A stretch of DNA of 17,588 bases from Dehalococcoidia bacterium UBA3254 (GCA_002362735.1 DEUU01000046.1:1318-18905); one strand, 5' to 3'; positions 1 through 7,521 are shown, counted from the first letter of the stretch. Made by a program: numbers and translations. The notes: generated from the sequence alone by a model not told the origin.

Positions 1-1562
1 TCCATATTGGTTTGAAAATCACATACTACGGCGGAGTCTTCGAACTGCATTGCACCCCTGATCTTTGCGGCTACGGTTGAAACCTCATCAGGGTCAAAAG
101 TATTGTACATCGGTGACAAACCAAGTGATTTCCAGGGCGCTTTTGGCATGGACTCTGAAGCCCCGGTATTTGAAATGCAGTGATCGAAAAGAACGTTCCA
201 AATGACACGGTGGTCATGAGTGTGGGGAGTATTACCCTTTTGAGTGTGGATAGCTATCCTCGAAGCCTCACCGCCGACGTGTTTAGCGGCCCTCATCACT
301 CCCTCTGCCAGAACATTACCAAATCCCTGACGATTGGCAATTTTTTGCAACATGCTTAATATTGCTTCACCGTTTCCCCATGTCATTTCCAGATCGTCCG
401 TATCCTTTTTGGTAATGAGCCCTTTCTCATAACATTCAATCACCCAGGCCATTACCCATCCGGTTTCGTTTACGTCAAAACCCAGACGGTCCACCGTGTT
501 GTTGATGACAAGGGTGGTGGTAATATCGTCAATACCTACCAGTGAGCTGCAAGATGCCATTCCCTCATATTCCGGTTCCTCCAGGACTCTACCCGCATAT
601 TTTCCTTCTGTAATTTCCATCATATGGCAGTGACTTGACGAACAGGCCCAGCATGGGCTCGGTTTGGCCTTGAATTTAGACCTGATATTCTGAGATGTAT
701 ACGTTGCCAGTTTATCCGGCGTGATTTGAAAAATACTCGTTGAGTAATTCCTGACAGGAAGTATTCCAACCTCAAGAGTACCCGTTACCCCTCCCACCGT
801 CCCTTCAACAAGTGACATGTTATTAGCTGCGTCGGCTCGAGCGCGGGAGAGTATTTCTCTGGCGAGTTCTGATAGCGCCTGTGGATTTTTTACAGGTACA
901 GCTTTTCTTCCCCTCTCGGTTACAATAGCTTTCAATTTCTTGGACCCCATCACCGCGCCCACTCCGTTATGCGAAGCGATATGGCCCAGGTCAGTGAGGA
1001 TGCATGCAAACTTTACCTGGTTCTCCCCTGCCGGGCCGATAGACATAACGCTTACTTCTTTTTCTTTTTTCCCCAGTTCCTCTTTAATCAGGTGGTCGGT
1101 CTCCCATGTATCTTTACCCTTAAGGTGAACCGCATCTCTTAACTCGGCTTTACCATCGTGTATATAGAGGTAGACCCAATCAAGGCTGGCGCCTTTAATA
1201 ATAACTGCATCAAAACCGGAGAATTTTAGATAGGCACCAAAGTATCCATTCGCCTGTGAACTGGCCATACCATTAGTGAGAGCTCCCCGGGTTACAACCG
1301 CCGTAGTCCCTGAGCCGCCTATTCTGGTCCCTCCAAGAGGACCGGACCCGATAAATAAACGGTTCTCGGGGTGAGACCATCCTGTTTCCGGGGACACTTC
1401 ATCGTATATTGTTTTTATACCCAGAGTGGCTCCGCCAATGTATTTTCTAAGATAGGCCTCTTCAGGATGGGCAATATTAATCTCTTTTTTTGTCAGATCT
1501 ATCCTGAGTATTTGGCCGGTATAGCCAAATATTCTGGGAATTGTTAAATTTTCCATTTTCAA
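1..1562 (-). CDS. Tungsten-type aldehyde:ferredoxin oxidoreductase, C-terminus cut by window edge
   Basis: Likely oxidises an aldehyde to a carboxylate in the cytoplasm, passing electrons to ferredoxin; the family binds a tungsto-bispterin and one [4Fe-4S] cluster. About 520 residues are visible and the family usually has about 600, so the 3' end lies outside the window. Numbering from the ATG at 1556, the N-terminal GYTGQILRIDL (11-21), the pterin-region motif GVGAVMGSKKLKAI (198-211) and the cluster cysteines C302, C305, C310 and C512 are all present. The first three cysteines are spaced CX2CX4C, one residue longer than the CX2CX3C I recall for Pyrococcus AOR. The start is ambiguous: an AGGAGG lies 7 bases before an in-frame TTG at 1562 but 13 bases before the ATG, so I chose TTG. 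The gene follows livF on the same strand after about 128 bases, in which I see no convincing terminator. The substrate aldehyde is unknown. Confidence 0.93.
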   Translation of the reverse strand, partial: MKMENLTIPRIFGYTGQILRIDLTKKEINIAHPEEAYLRKYIGGATLGIKTIYDEVSPETGWSHPENRLFIGSGPLGGTRIGGSGTTAVVTRGALTNGMASSQANGYFGAYLKFSGFDAVIIKGASLDWVYLYIHDGKAELRDAVHLKGKDTWETDHLIKEELGKKEKEVSVMSIGPAGENQVKFACILTDLGHIASHNGVGAVMGSKKLKAIVTERGRKAVPVKNPQALSELAREILSRARADAANNMSLVEGTVGGVTGTLEVGILPVRNYSTSIFQITPDKLATYTSQNIRSKFKAKPSPCWACSSSHCHMMEITEGKYAGRVLEEPEYEGMASCSSLVGIDDITTTLVINNTVDRLGFDVNETGWVMAWVIECYEKGLITKKDTDDLEMTWGNGEAILSMLQKIANRQGFGNVLAEGVMRAAKHVGGEASRIAIHTQKGNTPHTHDHRVIWNVLFDHCISNTGASESMPKAPWKSLGLSPMYNTFDPDEVSTVAAKIRGAMQFEDSAVVCDFQTNM

Positions 1563-1690
1563 GAGCGTACCTCCTTCGCTTCTTCACCCGGCATTTTCAC
1601 TCAAACAAATGCTTTTATTTGGTGGTTAGAGAAAACTATAAGTTTCATCCTGCATATCAGGTTGAAGATAAAGAGGCAGATCCGGACGAT

Positions 1691-2401
1691 TTATCCTCCG
1701 AGATAAATCTTTTTCACGAGGTCATCCTCAGACATCGAATTAGGGTCACCTTCGAAAGCCAGTCTGCCGTTTTCCATGATAAAGACTTTATGCGCTAAAC
1801 CTCGTACAAAACGGATATTATGCTCAATTACCATTATGGTTACACCCAGCTGGTTGATATTCTGGATAACCTCCGCGATTTCAGCGACCACAATGGGAGC
1901 AACCCCCTGGGCTGGTTCGTCCAGCAGAAGAAGCCTGGGTTTTACCATGAGTGCCCGGGCAATCACAAGGATCTGCTGTTGCCCACCACTCAATTTTTCA
2001 GCTTTGATATTAGCTTTTTGGCGCAGCATGGGAAAACGTTCCAGTAACTGATCCCGGGTCTCAGTTATCGCTTTTTTACCATCTTTCCGGGAGTAAGCCC
2101 CCAATTCAAGATTCTCCCGTACACTCATATAAGGAAATATTCTTTTCCCCTCGGATACTTGAGCGATTCCTTTCCGCAGGATTCTATCCGCGGAAAACTT
2201 ATCGATGCGTTCGTCTTCGAACCAGATACTCCCTGCAACTAGCTTATTTATCCCCGAAACTGCCTTAAAAAGCGTACTTTTTCCCGCTCCATTGGCTCCG
2301 AGAAGAGACACTATCAGTCCCTGCGGGACCTCAAAGGAAACATTTTTAACCGCTTCCAGTTCACCATAATTGATAGACACATTTTTGATAGCGAAAAACA
2401 T
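1691..2401 (-). CDS. livF: LivF-type branched-chain amino acid ABC transporter ATPase
   Basis: Second ATPase of a HAAT-family (branched-chain amino acid or related carboxylate) importer, acting on the inner face of the membrane with LivG, LivH and LivM. From the ATG at 2401 the protein has 236 residues, normal for LivF. Visible motifs are Walker A GANGAGKS (35-42), Q-loop Q81, canonical signature LSGGQ (137-141), Walker B LLLLDEP (157-163) and switch His H193. An in-frame GTG three codons upstream (2410) would overlap livG by 8 bases. The ATG is preferred because GGGTGA sits about 5 bases before it and it begins one base after the livG stop. The tight spacing implies one transcript with livG. 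Family identity is clear; the transported substrate is not. Confidence 0.95.
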   Translation of the reverse strand: MFFAIKNVSINYGELEAVKNVSFEVPQGLIVSLLGANGAGKSTLFKAVSGINKLVAGSIWFEDERIDKFSADRILRKGIAQVSEGKRIFPYMSVRENLELGAYSRKDGKKAITETRDQLLERFPMLRQKANIKAEKLSGGQQQILVIARALMVKPRLLLLDEPAQGVAPIVVAEIAEVIQNINQLGVTIMVIEHNIRFVRGLAHKVFIMENGRLAFEGDPNSMSEDDLVKKIYLGG

Positions 2402-2402
2402 C

Positions 2403-3164
2403 TTATTCACCCAGATAAGCCTTTATCACTTCTTTATTCTTTCTTATTTCTTCGCAGGAACCTTCGGCGATTTTCCTGCCGTTGGCTATTACTACCAACC
2501 TGTCACAATAATTCATGATCGCTCTCATGTTGTGCTCGATAATGGCTACAGTCACTCCTGATTCCCGAACTTTGGTAACTAAGTTCATAATAAAGGTGAC
2601 TCTGTCTGGATCAAGCGTAGTAACAGGTTCATCCAGGAGCAAGAGCCGAGGGCTGGCGGCAAGGGCAATGGCAATCGCCAGTGTTCTTCTCCAGCCAGAG
2701 GATAATCCTCCGGCGAGCTGATTTGCTCGGCTCTCGAGCCCGGTGAATTTTAATATTTCCTGACTTCGCTTTAATGCCTGCTCTTGTTTTCGACGGCTGG
2801 AAGGCAGGTGCAGGACACCTTCCCAGAATCCGATTTTTGGATCTAAAAAGCAGGAAGAAACAACGTTGTCCTGGACCGTGAATTTGGGAAAAAGATTGGT
2901 GAGCTGAAAGGTGCGTATGATACCCTTCTGTGCTATTGAATGAGGTTTTTCCCCGGCTATCTCAGTTCCTTCAAATATGATCCTGCCCTTAGTCGGATGG
3001 AGGAATCCGGTTATCAGGTTGAACAGAGTGGTTTTGCCGGCTCCATTAGGCCCGATAATGCCGACTATCTCGCCCTGGTTCACCGTCAAATCAAGGCCGT
3101 CGATGGCGGCAAGGCCGCCGAAGTGTTTGGTTAATCCATTGATTTCAAGCATATTTTCTTTCAT
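2403..3164 (-). CDS. livG: LivG-type branched-chain amino acid ABC transporter ATPase with atypical signature
   Basis: First ATPase of the HAAT importer; 253 residues, normal length. Walker A GPNGAGKT (38-45), Q-loop Q87, Walker B LLLLDEP (174-180) and switch His H211 are intact. The ABC signature reads LSSGW (154-158) where the family normally has LSYGQ or LSGGQ, so the conserved Gln is replaced by Trp; the following RRTLAIAIALA helix is normal. It starts 12 bases after the livM stop. The upstream ribosome binding site is weak (an A-rich stretch), and a second in-frame ATG lies at 3152. It sits in the same order as in known liv operons, so loss of function is unlikely. What the signature change does to ATP hydrolysis cannot be told from sequence. 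Confidence 0.94.
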   Translation of the reverse strand: MKENMLEINGLTKHFGGLAAIDGLDLTVNQGEIVGIIGPNGAGKTTLFNLITGFLHPTKGRIIFEGTEIAGEKPHSIAQKGIIRTFQLTNLFPKFTVQDNVVSSCFLDPKIGFWEGVLHLPSSRRKQEQALKRSQEILKFTGLESRANQLAGGLSSGWRRTLAIAIALAASPRLLLLDEPVTTLDPDRVTFIMNLVTKVRESGVTVAIIEHNMRAIMNYCDRLVVIANGRKIAEGSCEEIRKNKEVIKAYLGE

Positions 3165-3176
3165 TTTGATATCTTT

Positions 3177-4172
3177 TTAGTTATTTTCAGCGGCTATTGG
3201 CGCCGCTTTCTTTTCTTTTTTGAAGATATTTTTCAGCCTTAGGGGAAGGCTAACAAGACCATCTCGCAAGAAAAATATGATTATTATTAGAACCCCGGTA
3301 AAAAGGAAGGGTTCATATTCTTTGAAAACCCGGCTGACTTCAGGTAGTAGCACCAGAATAATTGCTCCCAGAACAGGGCCGATAAAGGCGCTCGTTCCGC
3401 CAACGATGATATATACAACCACATAAACCGAGTAAACGAAGCCGAAAGCAGTAGGTGTAACCACGGTAATGAACTGGCTGAAGAAAGAACCTGCCAGGCC
3501 GGCAAAGAAGCTTCCGATAGCAAAAGCCAGGACTTTATATCTGATCACATTAATTCCGACGGCTTCTGAAAGAGAATCGGATTGGCGGATGCTGAGCCAG
3601 GTCATGCCGGTACGTGAATGTTCAATAGCATACAGGATAAGCAGGCTTAATAACACCAGGAGCAGGATAAGGTAGTAAAAATGCGCCTTGGAACTAAAAT
3701 CTATGTTTAGAAGGCCGGGAATAACGATTGGATCCGGTGTAGGGATATGAGTCAGACCGAAGGTGCCTCCGGTGACCTCCCTCCATTCCGAAAGTATGCT
3801 GGCTATGATCTGCGAGAAAAAGACCGTAACCAGAGAAAAGTACATTCCTCTCAGTCTCATGAAGGGAAACCCGATCATAAAAGCCATCACCGCTGCTGCT
3901 GCCGCTCCTATCCCCAGGGCAGCCCAGGAGGAAAAGCCAAGTTTCATTACCAGTAATGCCGAAGTATAGGCGCCAATAGCCATCATGCCACCATGCCCGA
4001 GAGAGAGCAGGCCAGTGAGGAATATCAGGCGAAGACTGCTTGCCAGCATCACCCCGATGCCAACTAATACCAGAACATGGAGCTGGTAGGTTCCTGTAAT
4101 AAAAAGTGGAATCAGGAACAGGAACACTATGATAGCGCTATATATTGAAGGTTTAATATATTTTTTATTCAT
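3177..4172 (-). CDS. livM: LivM-type branched-chain amino acid ABC transporter permease
   Basis: One of the two membrane subunits forming the importer channel; 331 residues with about eight to ten hydrophobic segments. The family landmarks LSLGHGGMMAIGAYTSALL (near residues 56-74) and LRGMYFSLVT (near 106-115) are present. The C-terminus is a charged, Lys-rich cytoplasmic tail. Its ATG (4172-4170) overlaps the livH stop as ATGA, so translation is probably coupled to livH; no strong ribosome binding site of its own is visible. Substrate range is unknown: HAAT permeases also move other amino acids, urea, amides and aromatic acids. Confidence 0.95.
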   Translation of the reverse strand: MNKKYIKPSIYSAIIVFLFLIPLFITGTYQLHVLVLVGIGVMLASSLRLIFLTGLLSLGHGGMMAIGAYTSALLVMKLGFSSWAALGIGAAAAAVMAFMIGFPFMRLRGMYFSLVTVFFSQIIASILSEWREVTGGTFGLTHIPTPDPIVIPGLLNIDFSSKAHFYYLILLLVLLSLLILYAIEHSRTGMTWLSIRQSDSLSEAVGINVIRYKVLAFAIGSFFAGLAGSFFSQFITVVTPTAFGFVYSVYVVVYIIVGGTSAFIGPVLGAIILVLLPEVSRVFKEYEPFLFTGVLIIIIFFLRDGLVSLPLRLKNIFKKEKKAAPIAAENN

Positions 4173-5041
4173 TGGCTTGGTTGTCCCATCAATCCCTGGG
4201 GTCTGAATAACAGAATCAGAATAATAATCAGAAAGGTAGCCGCATCGGATATATACAGGCTAAATAGCTGGGTCGTTATACTATCTACAAAACCCAGGAT
4301 GTAACCTCCTGCTACCGCTCCAACGATACTTCCCAGACCTCCCAGTATTATTACCGAGATTCCAGTCATCAATACTGGGCCGCCCATAAACGGGCTTAGC
4401 TTGAATATGGCTCCCATTAAAGCACCTGCCACGCCCGCCAGACAGCAACCGAGAAACATCGCTACAGATGAAACTCTATCAATGTTGATTCCCTGTAGAG
4501 CGGCGGCTGTCATATCCTGGGCAACAGCACGCATTGCCCGGCCGGCTCTGGTCTTGTGTAGTAAAAGGAAAAATCCTACTATAAAAACGGTGCTGATGCC
4601 TATAATAATCACCCTTTCCTCGGATATCATGGCGCCGCCAACTTCATAGACCTCAGGAAAAGGAGAGCGAAGATATTTAAAAGAGGTATCCCAGATTAAT
4701 GAAGCTGAGGTTTGCAGTATCAACATCAGCGCCAGGCCCATAATGACCATAGGCGTAAAATCCCCATACCGAAAGGGGCGGTAAAAAATTTTTTCAACTA
4801 GTATCCCTAACAAACCTGTAATAGCAGTAGCGATGACCAGCGACACCATAAAATCGAACCCGCGCTGGACGCAGAAGGTATAGGTTAAATAGCCACCCAG
4901 CATGTATATTTCCCCGTGCGCCAGTTGGACGATGCCAGTGACCGCCAGGATCAAACTAAGACCAAGGGCAACTAGGACATAGATACTCCCTGAAGAAATT
5001 CCATTTATGATTATTTGTTGTATGAGGGTAGATGTATCCAA
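4169..5041 (-). CDS. livH: LivH-type branched-chain amino acid ABC transporter permease
   Basis: Partner permease of LivM, recognised by GIVQLAHGEIYMLGGYLTY near the N-terminus and by the transmembrane pattern. The open frame extends to a TTG at 5089, but that start has no ribosome binding site and adds 16 residues unlike the family. A strong GGAGGAG lies 5 bases before an in-frame TTG at 5041, giving 290 residues beginning LDTSTLIQQIIINGISSGSI (initiator read as Met). This fits the usual LivH length and N-terminus, so 5041 is chosen. It is the first gene after the intergenic stem-loop at 5135-5178 and overlaps livM by 4 bases. Confidence 0.95.
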   Translation of the reverse strand: MDTSTLIQQIIINGISSGSIYVLVALGLSLILAVTGIVQLAHGEIYMLGGYLTYTFCVQRGFDFMVSLVIATAITGLLGILVEKIFYRPFRYGDFTPMVIMGLALMLILQTSASLIWDTSFKYLRSPFPEVYEVGGAMISEERVIIIGISTVFIVGFFLLLHKTRAGRAMRAVAQDMTAAALQGINIDRVSSVAMFLGCCLAGVAGALMGAIFKLSPFMGGPVLMTGISVIILGGLGSIVGAVAGGYILGFVDSITTQLFSLYISDAATFLIIILILLFRPQGLMGQPSQ

Positions 5042-5225
5042 TATCTCCTCCTCTACCTCGCACGTTTTCCAATATCCTCTGGAAGGCAATTAGCCCTTAA
5101 CATAATATTAGCGAATATGCATATTGTATTATACGTCGGTTACCGGTTATGACATGATTGTCATAACCGGTAACCGACCCGGATTAATGAATGCTATAGA
5201 ATGTACGTCAATTCTTGCATCATCA
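5042..5225. other. Intergenic region between binding-protein gene and livH, with stem-loop and possible -10
   Basis: This 184-base gap separates the lipoprotein gene from livHMGF. It contains the perfect stem-loop at 5135-5178. Directly beyond it, on the minus strand, is a TATAAT (5133-5128) with no good -35 at 17 bases, and then a 12-base palindrome AATATGCATATT (5114-5125). The arrangement could be a second, operator-controlled promoter for livHMGF or an RNA-processing site. I see no coding sequence here. Confidence 0.5.
5135..5178. repeat. Perfect 20-bp inverted repeat (stem-loop) between binding-protein and permease genes
   Basis: Arms 5135-5154 and 5159-5178 are exact reverse complements, separated by a 4-base loop (TGAT). 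No U-tract follows on either strand, so it does not look like a standard intrinsic terminator. In the leftward transcript it falls after the binding-protein gene and before livH. Stem-loops in this position often protect or process the upstream mRNA so that binding protein is made in excess (known from other ABC operons; inferred here). It could equally be a DNA operator or a repetitive element. I saw no second copy in the window. Confidence 0.85.
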
Positions 5226-6584
5226 TTACGGAAGGCTGGGAGTATACCATTCCACGAGATTAATTTTACCGTTCATGATTTGATAGCATACAGAAGGACG
5301 GGTGATGGCATGGTTATACCCGAAAGTCTTTAATCCTCCAATAGTGCCTTTACCGAACGGGGTATCAATGCTGGTGGCCTTCGCTAAGGTATCCCTGACG
5401 ACCACGGGATCAAGACTTTGCGCCAGCTGAATCGCCTGGACAATTACCTGAATAGGCTGCCAGCCCTGCGTAATATGGTCCACCGTGAGCGTCTCATTGT
5501 ATTTCTTTTTAATGATGTCGCCGATGGCTTTGGCCTCGGGTGGCATAGAAGGATCAGCTGCATTGTAAGAACCGGTCAGAAAATCTGAATTGAATTTCCC
5601 GAGCATACCAACTGTATCGCGCACGTCACCGCTGCAGGTAGTTTCCAGCATGGGGCCCTTCCAACCGAGTTCCCGGGCCTGTTTAACAGCATTAGCTTTC
5701 CATCCGGTAAATCCCATTCCTGAGACCATGGCATCCGGCTTAAAAGCTAAGAGCTTGGTCATCATCGGCTGGTAGTTGGTCTCCGCCTGAGCGTAGAAAG
5801 CAGTGGCGACACAACTGAGGTTATGTGCTGCCGCTTCTTTCCGGCTGGCTTCGATGTCAGCAGCGCCAAGGGGCTCGTCTGGAGCGAAAATGGCTACGGT
5901 TTTTATATTTGGGTAAAGCTTGACTAAGAGATCATACGAATGTTTCAATATGGCCTGTTCCGGTTGAGTCACAAAAGTCATAGTTGACTTGGGGCTAATT
6001 TCCAATCCCATACCTGACTCATTCACCATGAATACTTTATCCTTTTCCGCCATTTCTCCGAGTACGGTGAAAACCGGTGCAAAAGGAGCCCCTATCAGGA
6101 ACTTTACTTTATCCTGATAGACCAGTTTATTGTAGGCGGTAATAGCACCGTCCGGGCTGGAGGCAAAGTCAGCGCCATCTATCTTGATATTATATTTTTC
6201 CCCTTTGATGGTAATTCCGCCCGTACTGTTAATATATTCCGCATAGGCTTGCTGACCATGAACGCCCAGCATGCCCGCTTCGGAACTGGCTCCGGTTAAG
6301 CCCTGGATGGCGCCGATTGTTAGTTCCTTCATTGGTGCGGCAGCCGTGGTAGATGCGGGTGGTGGAGCTGATGTAGTAGAAGCTGGTGGCGGAGCTGATG
6401 TAGTTGAAGCAGGTGGTTTAGCTGATGTGGTCGAAGCGGGAGGTGGGGCCGATGTAGTGGAAGCAGGTGGTGGAGCTGAAGTTGTGGTAGGGGTTGTGGA
6501 AGAACAGCCGGCCAAAAAGGATAACGCCAGTAAAAGTACCAGACTAAAACTTATAACCAGCAGTAATGATCTCTTGAATCTCAT
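5226..6584 (-). CDS. Solute-binding lipoprotein of HAAT-family ABC importer (LivJ/LivK-like)
   Basis: Extracytoplasmic receptor that captures the ligand and delivers it to LivHM. The 452-residue protein starts with a lipoprotein signal: Arg/Lys, a hydrophobic core (7-23), then lipobox LAGC with Cys 27 as the predicted lipidated residue. Residues 28-84 form a low-complexity tether of PPPASTTSA-type repeats. The ligand-binding fold (Peripla_BP_6 type) follows, starting near KELTIGAIQGLTGASSEAG and ending near residue 452. ATG 6584 has an excellent AAAGGAGG 5 bases upstream. The gene precedes livHMGF but is separated from them by a stem-loop, a common arrangement for making more receptor than transporter. 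The ligand is unknown; family members bind branched-chain amino acids, amides, or aromatic and other carboxylates. The long tether suggests anchoring through a thick envelope layer (inference). Confidence 0.94.
   Translation of the reverse strand: MRFKRSLLLVISFSLVLLLALSFLAGCSSTTPTTTSAPPPASTTSAPPPASTTSAKPPASTTSAPPPASTTSAPPPASTTAAAPMKELTIGAIQGLTGASSEAGMLGVHGQQAYAEYINSTGGITIKGEKYNIKIDGADFASSPDGAITAYNKLVYQDKVKFLIGAPFAPVFTVLGEMAEKDKVFMVNESGMGLEISPKSTMTFVTQPEQAILKHSYDLLVKLYPNIKTVAIFAPDEPLGAADIEASRKEAAAHNLSCVATAFYAQAETNYQPMMTKLLAFKPDAMVSGMGFTGWKANAVKQARELGWKGPMLETTCSGDVRDTVGMLGKFNSDFLTGSYNAADPSMPPEAKAIGDIIKKKYNETLTVDHITQGWQPIQVIVQAIQLAQSLDPVVVRDTLAKATSIDTPFGKGTIGGLKTFGYNHAITRPSVCYQIMNGKINLVEWYTPSLP
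6340..6474 (-). repeat. Five 27-bp tandem repeats coding the lipoprotein tether
   Basis: Five in-frame 27-base units (6340-6366, 6367-6393, 6394-6420, 6421-6447, 6448-6474) encode the PPPASTTSA pattern of the solute-binding protein linker. The units differ mainly at third codon positions. One carries Lys for Pro, and the unit at 6340-6366 is the most diverged. This shows selection for the peptide and an older expansion rather than a fresh duplication. Copy number may vary between strains. Confidence 0.85.
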
Positions 6585-6941
6585 AGTTTCCTCCTTTCTT
6601 AAAAATCAACTGATATAATTTATCTCCCTGATTCGTCGTGCTTTCTAAACTTACCTCCTTGTAACATTTTTTAGAACTATTGATATCATTAGACAGTAAA
6701 CTCGGTGATTTTTAATTTACTCAACCCGGGACCGAATAGATATTAGTTAATTAAATGTTGATCGCAGAACTTATCTAGAAAAGAGAAAACAGAGATCATT
6801 TTGGCTCCGTCGAATGGGTCTATCGAGTAAATAGTTCATCTTAGATATTCGATATAGAGCTTTTAATAGTGATTATTATACCACATTTGTCAAGAATCCG
6901 GTTTATGTTCACGAGTTGAAATTTATTTATTCTAAAGCCGG
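6585..6941 (-). other. Long leader region upstream of the solute-binding protein gene
   Basis: This 357-base region lies between the cupin stop and the lipoprotein start. It holds a good extended -10 promoter candidate (6875-6883), which implies a leader of nearly 290 bases. Inside the leader is an 18-codon reading frame (6799-6743, MISVFSFLDKFCDQHLIN) with GGAG 5 bases before its ATG. It also holds an orphan Shine-Dalgarno AAGGAGGTAA (6660-6651) with no start codon at a usable distance. I recognise no known riboswitch or T-box, and no terminator after the cupin gene. Confidence 0.5.
6875..6893 (-). promoter_or_regulatory. Extended -10 promoter candidate for the ABC importer operon
   Basis: On the minus strand TGGTATAAT (6883-6875) is a full extended -10 element. 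TTGACA (6893-6888) lies only 7 bases upstream of TATAAT, too close to act as its -35, and may be part of an operator. The 17 bases starting at TGTG match the promoter candidate of the divergent operon at 14 positions. It would start transcription near 6868, well upstream of the lipoprotein gene. Confidence 0.55.
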
Positions 6942-7391
6942 TTAAAAAATAGGATCGGCTGTAGCTTTGGGTGTAACGGTAATATCCATAAACATGATGG
7001 GCTTATCAATTCTTTTAAAATTAAGGGGATTGTGAATTAGGCCTTTTGGGACGTAAACCATGGTTGGGGTATCGATTAAATATCTTTCTTGTTCTTCACC
7101 CAGGTACAGCTCAACTTCCGCCCCAAAATCACGGATATCCACGGGGTTACCTCCCAGGAAGCACATATACTTATCAACATCGTGGGAATGAGGGTCATCT
7201 CTCATGAGGAAGGGTTCTGTAATGCACATTAGCGATATCATTACATTGGCATCTTTACAATATTTTTCGCCGAAGAAATGCAGAAAAGGAGGGAAATTGG
7301 GTATCGGTCTCCCTTTGGGAGGAAACGGTGGATCATATTTATTGTCAATAGGTTCCCGGATCACATATTTACCGTATTTCATTTCGTTCAT
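6942..7391 (-). CDS. Small cupin-fold protein of unknown function
   Basis: A 149-residue soluble protein with a single cupin-like core and no signal peptide. Motif 1 is DDPHSHDVDKYMCFLGG, with possible metal ligands H68 and H70; the usual Glu four residues after the second His is Lys 74. Motif 2 is VPKGLIHNPLNF, with P115, G117, H120 and N124 conserved. The frame stays open to 7574, but the extension carries a strong promoter (7522-7550). AGGAAG stands 6 bases before ATG 7391, so I start there; another ATG lies at 7382. It is the first leftward gene from the divergent region, upstream of the importer. It could be a metal-dependent enzyme on the imported compound or a ligand-binding sensor. 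I do not recognise a specific family. Confidence 0.82.
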   Translation of the reverse strand: MNEMKYGKYVIREPIDNKYDPPFPPKGRPIPNFPPFLHFFGEKYCKDANVMISLMCITEPFLMRDDPHSHDVDKYMCFLGGNPVDIRDFGAEVELYLGEEQERYLIDTPTMVYVPKGLIHNPLNFKRIDKPIMFMDITVTPKATADPIF

Positions 7392-7521
7392 TTCTTTCTT
7401 CCTGGTCCTTGATTTTGATGATGTTCGATCCTTTAATCGGACATATTTACTTCGACCACGGGAGGTAATAAATATGATCATCCAGAACGAACCATCAAAT
7501 ACGATGATCAAATGTTTAATT

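Noticed and set aside
817..1128. Plus-strand 103-codon frame inside the aldehyde oxidoreductase
   Set aside because: Antisense to a clearly conserved family sequence, with no motifs of its own.
1591..1620. 6-bp inverted repeat GCATTT/AAATGC followed by TTTTATTT on the plus strand
   Set aside because: It points toward plus-strand transcription where there is no gene, and the stem is short; probably chance in an AT-rich spacer.
5042..5089. Longer livH start at TTG 5089
   Set aside because: No ribosome binding site, and it adds residues not seen in LivH proteins; the GGAGGAG before TTG 5041 is better placed.
5226..6584. Tandem repeat considered as CRISPR-like or mobile
   Set aside because: The 27-base units are directly joined, in frame, and encode a lipoprotein linker; there are no spacers.
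6271..6618. Plus-strand frame with GGGADVVEAG repeats
   Set aside because: It is the complement of the lipoprotein linker repeats; the repeat pattern is inherited from the real gene on the other strand.
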